Positions 5,542 to 10,283 of a stretch of 10,283 bases of DNA are shown here, one piece after another. Source of the stretch: Chloroflexota bacterium (GTDB taxonomy: Bacteria; Chloroflexota; Dormibacteria; CF-121); contig VBGO01000173.1 of NCBI GenBank assembly GCA_005882525.1, forward strand, positions 1-10,283, in the 5' to 3' direction. Under the pieces are notes generated by a model. It had not been told where the DNA came from. It saw nothing but the letters and a program-made list of their open reading frames with translations, and made no database searches. Position 1 is the first letter of the stretch. Each line of letters starts with the position of its first letter. Both the position numbers and the translations under genes were made by a program.

Positions 5542-5676
5542 GCCGCATAAGATCAACCCGAGCGGGCGAGCCCTCTTGCGCCGACGGCGCACGACAGGCT
5601 GGGACCCCTGAAGCCACCGTCTCGAGAATGTCACCCGGAGTACATTTCCGCGGTTCCCGCGGCGACCGCCGTTAGG

Positions 5677-7125
5677 CTATGCCGCCGCCACGTCAGGACG
5701 ATCCGCCGCAGCCTGAACCGCATCGAGCTCACGGGTCAACCGTCGAATCCGCACGCCCACGACCACCACGACCACCAGCAGCAACGGCAGGGCGAACAAC
5801 GCGATTGGCCCCCACGCGGGGGCCAGCACCCCATCCAACAGGTACCGCATTTGCCAGAGCAGCGGCGACCAGTGCCAGTCGAAGGCCATCACCTGGTGGA
5901 CGGCACGACTGCCCAGGCTCGGGGACGGCACGCACGTGCAGACACCGAGCCGTGACGCGATCTGGGGCACGATTGATCCGTACACAAGGCCGTAGGGCAC
6001 CAGCTGGCCGAGGAGTTCGATGCCCAACCCGAGCGCCCCTAACCCCGCGATCGCGACCCGCCAGCGTCGGCCGTAGACGAATGCAACCGCCACCAGCATC
6101 AGCGGGATCAGCGGCACGAGGAACCGGGGGCCCCAGGTCGCCCCACCGGACCAATCCCACCAGCGCGCATAAAACAGCAGCCGCAGCAGGAAGAGCGCGG
6201 CGATGACGATCGCCTCGGCTCGAAAACGGCGGAAGAATGCTGGAAACCCCGCCACGCCGAGCGCCAGCACGGGCGTGAACACCAGGATCCCAGCCCCGGG
6301 GCTGAGCAGCAGACCGTAGAGTCCGCTCAGGAGCGGCTCGGCGAACCCGATCGGATCGGTCCCGTATGGTCCGTGCAGCGGCGCGCCATATCGCACCACG
6401 TCGTAGGCGAGCGAGACGCAACCGGCGGCGGCGATCGGTCCGGCATAGGCCACCAGGTCGATGACTCGCGGCTGCCACTGGCGACGCCCCTTGACGATCA
6501 GCATCAGTGCATAGAGCCCGAAGACCGGCAGGACCAGGAACACCGAGTCAATCCGCGCCAGCAGTCCGACCCCGCCAGCGAGGCCGAACGCCAGCCAGCC
6601 CCTTCGAGTAGTGCGCCGGTAGCGGAGAAGGCAGAGCAACGACACGGTGATCGCGAGGCCGACGAGCGGTTCACTGAAGAGCACGCCGCTGTAATGCCAG
6701 AGCAGGGTGCTGAAGGCGAGGATCAGCGAGAGCCAGGCGGCACGCGTCCACGACACGCCGAGCGTCACCAGCACACCATTGAAGGCCACCACGGTCAGCG
6801 CCGTGACGGCGGGCAGGTAGAGGATGACGAACGCCCGCGGGTCATTCAGCAGCAGCGCGCCGGCACCGACGAGAGGTAGCAGCATGATCGAGGTGCCGAT
6901 GCCGTAAGGCGACCAGGGCTGCGCGAAGTGGTAGATCGGGTCAGTCACCTGCAGCGAGTGGCGCATCACCAGGCTCTCACTGACCCTGTACATGATTTCG
7001 CCGTCGTAGCCAAAGAACACGGGCCCCGAGAGCAAGTACACCGTCAGGGAAAGTCCAAAGAGCAGGAGCGCGACCTGCGCCGGCTTAGGCGGCTCCGGGG
7101 AGTTGCTGCCGTGCATCGGACCCAT
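5677..7125 (-). CDS. Polytopic membrane protein, GT-C (GT39/ArnT-like) glycosyltransferase candidate
   Basis: This 482-aa integral membrane protein has roughly ten to twelve hydrophobic segments, the first at about 17-37 and the last near the C-terminus (ALFALPLLLVVVVVVGVRI). The first loop after TM1 carries FFGYDGEIMYRV with acidic residues D41 and E43, which resembles the catalytic acidic motif in the first outer loop of lipid-phosphate-sugar-dependent GT-C enzymes. Such enzymes transfer a sugar from a polyprenyl-phosphate donor on the outer face of the membrane. A later outer loop has two close cysteines (CTC). ATG 7125 is chosen because it lies 16 nt after the GT2 stop and before the first membrane segment; ATG 7116 is an alternative. 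The same frame extends to 7395 but would overlap the GT2 gene by about 250 nt with Arg/Ser-rich sequence, so that extension is rejected. Substrate is unknown; an uncharacterised multi-TM protein is the alternative. Confidence 0.8.
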   Translation of the reverse strand: MGPMHGSNSPEPPKPAQVALLLFGLSLTVYLLSGPVFFGYDGEIMYRVSESLVMRHSLQVTDPIYHFAQPWSPYGIGTSIMLLPLVGAGALLLNDPRAFVILYLPAVTALTVVAFNGVLVTLGVSWTRAAWLSLILAFSTLLWHYSGVLFSEPLVGLAITVSLLCLLRYRRTTRRGWLAFGLAGGVGLLARIDSVFLVLPVFGLYALMLIVKGRRQWQPRVIDLVAYAGPIAAAGCVSLAYDVVRYGAPLHGPYGTDPIGFAEPLLSGLYGLLLSPGAGILVFTPVLALGVAGFPAFFRRFRAEAIVIAALFLLRLLFYARWWDWSGGATWGPRFLVPLIPLMLVAVAFVYGRRWRVAIAGLGALGLGIELLGQLVPYGLVYGSIVPQIASRLGVCTCVPSPSLGSRAVHQVMAFDWHWSPLLWQMRYLLDGVLAPAWGPIALFALPLLLVVVVVVGVRIRRLTRELDAVQAAADRPDVAAA

Positions 7126-7141
7126 CCGTCTCACTAACCCG

Positions 7142-8212
7142 CTACGCCGCGGAATCCTTTCGAACCCCAGAGGGAAGCGGCGGGACCCGGAACAGCTGGC
7201 GATAGCGGCGATCGAAGTCCAGCTGCACCGGCCGCAGCCGGTAGCGCCCGCGCCACCAGATCCGCAAGGCACAAAAGCGCAGCGCAGCGCGAAACGGCGG
7301 AAGCCACCTGGCGAGCGCGGCAGTGGCCCGCACGGCCAAGCTGGCGACGGGCGCCCGATAGCCCCGCCGGAGGACGTCCGCGGCACCCGCGGCATCGTCG
7401 AAGCGGCCGCGCGTGCTCGCGTACAGGCCGACCAGCACCAGCATCTTCATGAGTCGCCCCCGGATCCGTGCCGTCACGACACGGCGCACCTCGGCCGGGA
7501 GCGCCTCATCGGCTCGGATCTTGTCGATGATCCGCTGCCAGCCTGGCCAGAAGTGGTCCAGGTCTGGATGGCTGCTGGGGGAGGCCGGATGCCATGAGAA
7601 CAGCGCGCCGGGTTCGGACACCGTGGCGAAGGGGTGGTGCGAGGCAATCCGCAGCTGAAAGTCGAGGTCCGCGCTGCTGCCGATCGCTGGATCGAGCACA
7701 CCGACCTGTTGCACCAGCTCGCGGCGAAACACGGTCCCGGTCCAGATGAAGTGGCCCAGGTCGACCATGTCTGATAGGCCCGCAGGTGGCCGGTACAGGC
7801 CGGTCGGCCACTGGCTCCCATCGACCTTGAGCACGCGGCCAAGCGGATCGACCAGCAGCACCGGACTCGACACGAACATTGCATCGGGGTAGCGCGCGTA
7901 TGTCGCCATCGCCCGTTCGAAGAGGGTCGGCAGCAGCACGTCGTCATCCGAGAGCACCGTGAAATAGGGGCTCGCGACGCGATCCATCCCCTGGTTGATG
8001 TTGGCCGTGGCGCCGATATTCGTTTGATGGGCGCAATAATGGATGCGACGGTCATCGGCCATGAAGGTGGCAACCACGGCGGCGGTCTCATCACCGGAGG
8101 CGTTGTCGTAGACGCAGACGGCGAAGTTCGGATCGGTCTGCGCCAGCACGCTGCGGATGGCCCGCGCCAGTAGTCGTGGGCGCCGGTAGGTCGGGATGAC
8201 GACCGTGATCAT
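7142..8212 (-). CDS. Family 2 glycosyltransferase (GT-A fold)
   Basis: This 356-aa protein has an N-terminal GT-A domain (about 1-230) beginning ITVVIPTYRRPRLLARAIRSVLAQT. The nucleotide-binding DNASGDE lies at 36-42 and the metal-binding SDDD at 88-91. The acceptor-side region has HFIWTGTVFRRELV and ADLDFQLRIA, in the position of the ED-type catalytic motif. The C-terminal third is Arg-rich and amphipathic, compatible with loose membrane association. The reaction is transfer of a sugar from a nucleotide-sugar to a growing glycan on the cytoplasmic face of the membrane. ATG 8212 directly abuts the flippase stop codon (zero gap) with GAGG about 10 nt upstream, so translation is likely coupled. 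Donor and acceptor sugars cannot be predicted. Confidence 0.93.
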   Translation of the reverse strand: MITVVIPTYRRPRLLARAIRSVLAQTDPNFAVCVYDNASGDETAAVVATFMADDRRIHYCAHQTNIGATANINQGMDRVASPYFTVLSDDDVLLPTLFERAMATYARYPDAMFVSSPVLLVDPLGRVLKVDGSQWPTGLYRPPAGLSDMVDLGHFIWTGTVFRRELVQQVGVLDPAIGSSADLDFQLRIASHHPFATVSEPGALFSWHPASPSSHPDLDHFWPGWQRIIDKIRADEALPAEVRRVVTARIRGRLMKMLVLVGLYASTRGRFDDAAGAADVLRRGYRAPVASLAVRATAALARWLPPFRAALRFCALRIWWRGRYRLRPVQLDFDRRYRQLFRVPPLPSGVRKDSAA

Positions 8213-9718
8213 TCAGGCCGCCTCGGCTCGCCCCGTCCGCTGGGGCGCAGACTCGCCCGTTACCGGGCGCAGCTCAGCTCTGACCAGCTTGAGCCCTGCC
8301 CCGACATAAGCGATCGAAGCCGCGACGTATGCCACCGCCTGCACGCCGGTTGACGCGTCGTGGACGAAAGCGAAGCCGATGCCATAGGTGGCGGCGATCA
8401 ACCCCAACTGTTTCAGGATGTGCCCGTACCAGGTCCGCACGGGCAGGTGCAGGCACTCGCGGCAGATCCGTGGCGGGCTGTAGGTGCAGGCGAACAGATG
8501 GTAGACGAGCCACGACGCGGCGGCTCCCACCAATCCGAGCCATACGGTCAGCGCGACGCCCACCGGGAGGACAACAAAGAGAGCCAGGAAATTCTGGCGG
8601 GCGGCAATCTGTGGCCGGCCGACCGCGAGCGACAGGATGTAGGGCGTGCTGAGGGTCGCGTTCAGGTAGGAGCCGATACACAGGACAACGAGGGGCGCCA
8701 TCAGCATGCGGGCGGTCGCGCCGTTGAAGACATACGTAAGCACCGGCAGCCCAGCAAAGGTCAGCGCCGCGAAGAGGGGCGCCGTGCCGAAGGTCACGAG
8801 CGCGTGGACCTTTCGGTACTGGACCAGAAGGGCGGCGTGATCTCCCCGCTGAAAAAGGCCGGCGAAGGACGGGAACGCGGCCAGCACGATGGAGGAAGTG
8901 ACCCGCGCGACCCCGGCCACCAGCGTCGCCGCAAAGCCGTACGTGCCGAGGGTGCCGATTGGCATCAGCTTGCTGACCAGGACCTTGTCGCTCTGACCGA
9001 AAAGCATGCCCAGCGACGAGGTCGCCACCATGTGCAGGGAAAACCTCAGGTTGCGACGGACGGCCGTCGCCGAGTAGCCGGGCGCAAGCGCTCTGGCGGG
9101 GACCACTCGCGCCGCCACGACCACGTACGCCAGCACGCTCAACAGGTAACTGGCGCTGAACCACGCCCCTACGCTAAAAACCCCGCCCCCCAGCGCTAGG
9201 ATAACGATGATCCCTAGCTGCTGGATGGCCAGCGCACTGGATTCGATCACGTTGTTGACGCCCATCGCCTGCCGGCCGCGGAAGAGACTGGCATAGAGGG
9301 AGCGAGGCAGGGTCAGCAGAGCGCCGAGAAAGAGAAGCCGCACCAGCTGGGTAGCGCTGGCCGCGTCAATCGTCTGGAGATTGACCCAATGATTTGTCAG
9401 GGCGGGTGCCGCCACCATGACGGTTGCCGCGAGCAGCAGGTACGCCCCCCAGTAGATCGAGGTGCCCGTCCGCAATAGCTCGGTGAGGTATGGCCGGTCT
9501 GTCTCGAAGTGCGCTGCCACCTCGCGCACGATTGTGGACGAGATACCGAGGTCGAACACCCCCATGAGCACGAAGCTGGCAGTCTGCGCGAACAGGATGA
9601 GGCCGAAGGCGTCCGCGCCGAGCTGCCTGAAGACGAACCGCACGGCCAGCAATCCGACTGCCAGCAAGACGGCCTGCCCGGCGAGGTTCCAAAGGATGTT
9701 GCTCGAGAGGCGCGACAT
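8213..9718 (-). CDS. Wzx-like polysaccharide flippase (MOP/MATE superfamily)
   Basis: This 501-aa membrane protein has about twelve to fourteen hydrophobic segments. It opens with the typical SRLSSNILWNLAGQAVLLAVGLLAVRFVFRQLGADAFGL, then FDLGISSTIVREVA after the second helix, as in Wzx and other polysaccharide biosynthesis proteins. FGQSDKVLVSKLMPIGTLGTYGFA in the middle is the usual start of the second half. A flippase of this kind moves undecaprenyl-diphosphate-linked oligosaccharide from the inner to the outer face of the membrane. A soluble tail of about 25 residues, rich in Arg, Glu and Ala, ends the protein. The start ATG 9718 has GAGG about 9 nt upstream that overlaps the preceding stop codon, so it is likely coupled. 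The downstream GT2 gene begins immediately after the stop. The transported glycan is unknown. Confidence 0.92.
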   Translation of the reverse strand: MSRLSSNILWNLAGQAVLLAVGLLAVRFVFRQLGADAFGLILFAQTASFVLMGVFDLGISSTIVREVAAHFETDRPYLTELLRTGTSIYWGAYLLLAATVMVAAPALTNHWVNLQTIDAASATQLVRLLFLGALLTLPRSLYASLFRGRQAMGVNNVIESSALAIQQLGIIVILALGGGVFSVGAWFSASYLLSVLAYVVVAARVVPARALAPGYSATAVRRNLRFSLHMVATSSLGMLFGQSDKVLVSKLMPIGTLGTYGFAATLVAGVARVTSSIVLAAFPSFAGLFQRGDHAALLVQYRKVHALVTFGTAPLFAALTFAGLPVLTYVFNGATARMLMAPLVVLCIGSYLNATLSTPYILSLAVGRPQIAARQNFLALFVVLPVGVALTVWLGLVGAAASWLVYHLFACTYSPPRICRECLHLPVRTWYGHILKQLGLIAATYGIGFAFVHDASTGVQAVAYVAASIAYVGAGLKLVRAELRPVTGESAPQRTGRAEAA

Positions 9719-9729
9719 CTCGGATGACC

Positions 9730-10283
9730 TCAGGGAATCCGGCGCAGGTAGCCGTCTGACCAGTACGTATTACCCAGCCGAGTGGGCTCCGAGTCAATTT
9801 CGAATTCGGCGTGCTGCCGAAGAAACTCATGGACCGCAACCTTCGGGTTGTCGCTCGCGAATGAGGGCTTGGCGCCCAGCACATCGGATAGCTCCGTCAT
9901 CACGCCGTCGGCGACCACCATGTAGCTGCCGGGACTGACCAGCGGCGCGTACAGCTCAAGCTCCTTGAGGACATGATCCTTGCGATGGTCCGAATCGAGC
10001 ATGACCATGACCTTCTCGTCCGGCTTGATCAATGACCGGACTTTATCCACGGTCTCGCTTGCCGTCGAGCTGCCTTCGATGAGCGTGATGCGCTTGCGTA
10101 GTGGGTGTTCATCCAAAGCACTTCGGTTGTGCGGCCGAATCTCGACATCGATCGAAATGACGCGGCCACGCCCTAGCAGCTCGAGCATGCTCGCGTAGAA
10201 GACGCTGGATCCGCCGTGAGCGACGCCGGTCTCAACGATGACCTCGGGTTGAACACGCCAAATAACCTCCTGCACCATTAGAA
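9730..10283 (-). CDS. CmcI-family cephalosporin hydroxylase-like / rhamnosyl O-methyltransferase (5' end off right edge)
   Basis: The visible 184 codons match the cephalosporin hydroxylase/CmcI family, a Rossmann-fold SAM-dependent enzyme that in surface-glycan clusters usually methylates a sugar such as rhamnose. Diagnostic parts are EVIWRVQPEVIVETGVAHGGSS (SAM-binding ETGxxxGGS), VISIDVEIRPHNR (the DxxIR-type motif), ITLIEGSS, and VMLDSDHRKDHVLKELELYAPLVSPGSYMVVADG with Asp/His residues that could bind metal. The protein ends in NTYWSDGYLRRIP. The frame is still open at the edge: Leu and part of another codon precede the ATG at 10278, matching the family's DLMVYQE-type sequence, so that Met is internal and about 50-60 residues are missing. 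It lies 11 nt upstream of the flippase gene. It is one of the tailoring genes of the presumed glycan operon. Confidence 0.85.
   Translation of the reverse strand, partial: LMVQEVIWRVQPEVIVETGVAHGGSSVFYASMLELLGRGRVISIDVEIRPHNRSALDEHPLRKRITLIEGSSTASETVDKVRSLIKPDEKVMVMLDSDHRKDHVLKELELYAPLVSPGSYMVVADGVMTELSDVLGAKPSFASDNPKVAVHEFLRQHAEFEIDSEPTRLGNTYWSDGYLRRIP

Noticed and set aside
4867..5550. 227-codon plus-strand frame opposite the FAD oxidoreductase
   Set aside because: Antisense shadow of a well-supported gene; the sequence is His/Arg/Gln-rich without any domain pattern.
5542..5634. N-terminal extension of 31 codons on the FAD oxidoreductase
   Set aside because: The extension is Arg-rich and non-conserved; the ATG at 5541 immediately precedes the standard FAD-binding fold.
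5577..5662. Short GC hairpins (TGCGCC-GAC-GGCGCA at 5577-5591 and CCGCGG-TTC-CCGCGG at 5648-5662) between the membrane protein and the oxidoreductase
   Set aside because: Neither has a T-run on the minus strand, so they are not convincing intrinsic terminators; hairpins this short are expected by chance at this GC content.
7126..7395. 90-codon upstream extension of the GT-C-like membrane protein
   Set aside because: It would overlap the GT2 gene by about 250 nt and encodes Arg/Ser/Gly-rich sequence typical of an off-frame shadow.
8360..9199. 279-codon plus-strand frame opposite the flippase
   Set aside because: Highly charged, low-hydrophobicity translation that mirrors the transmembrane codons of the flippase on the other strand.

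Overview
This is a GC-rich bacterial chromosomal window of ordinary gene density, with many GTG starts, few strong ribosome binding sites and a Thr-Pro-rich linker behind a lipoprotein signal. These traits, together with the GAF sensor, single Flp pilin and sugar dehydrogenase-like lipoprotein, fit a soil or aquatic Chloroflexota-type organism. No marker gene here settles the phylum, so that placement is inference.

Layout. The left edge (1-383, minus) is the N-terminus of a GAF-domain sensor protein. A divergent intergenic region (384-579) carries two overlapping inverted repeats. Two plus-strand genes follow and overlap by 4 nt: an MDR-superfamily zinc-type dehydrogenase/quinone oxidoreductase (580-1617) and a lipoprotein of the PQQ glucose/sorbosone dehydrogenase beta-propeller family (1614-2741). 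A convergent intergenic region (2742-2935) holds a strong bidirectional hairpin terminator and a second related hairpin. From there to the right edge everything reads on the minus strand. In transcription order from the right these are: a CmcI-type hydroxylase/methyltransferase (truncated at the edge), a Wzx-like polysaccharide flippase, a GT2 glycosyltransferase, a GT-C-like polytopic membrane protein, a UDP-galactopyranose-mutase-like FAD oxidoreductase, tRNA-Asn(GTT), a 59-aa Flp pilin and a short RadC-like JAMM protein.

How the genes fit together. The genes between 5677 and 10283 are packed with gaps of 0 to 16 nt and look like one operon for building, modifying and exporting a cell-surface glycan: a sugar-modifying enzyme, a lipid-linked oligosaccharide flippase, a cytoplasmic GT-A enzyme and a membrane GT-C-like enzyme. 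The FAD oxidoreductase, 135 nt further on, is of a type often found in such clusters. The MDR enzyme and the periplasmic sugar dehydrogenase-like lipoprotein are translationally coupled and probably share a redox context, but their substrates cannot be read from sequence.

No clear previously undescribed multi-gene system is visible. The most interesting signals are small. A long leader hairpin overlaps the Shine-Dalgarno sequence of the flp pilin gene. Several GTG starts have a -10-like box only 8-9 nt upstream, which predicts leaderless mRNAs. The convergent terminator region is built from four copies of one 6-8 nt core and can fold in mutually exclusive ways.
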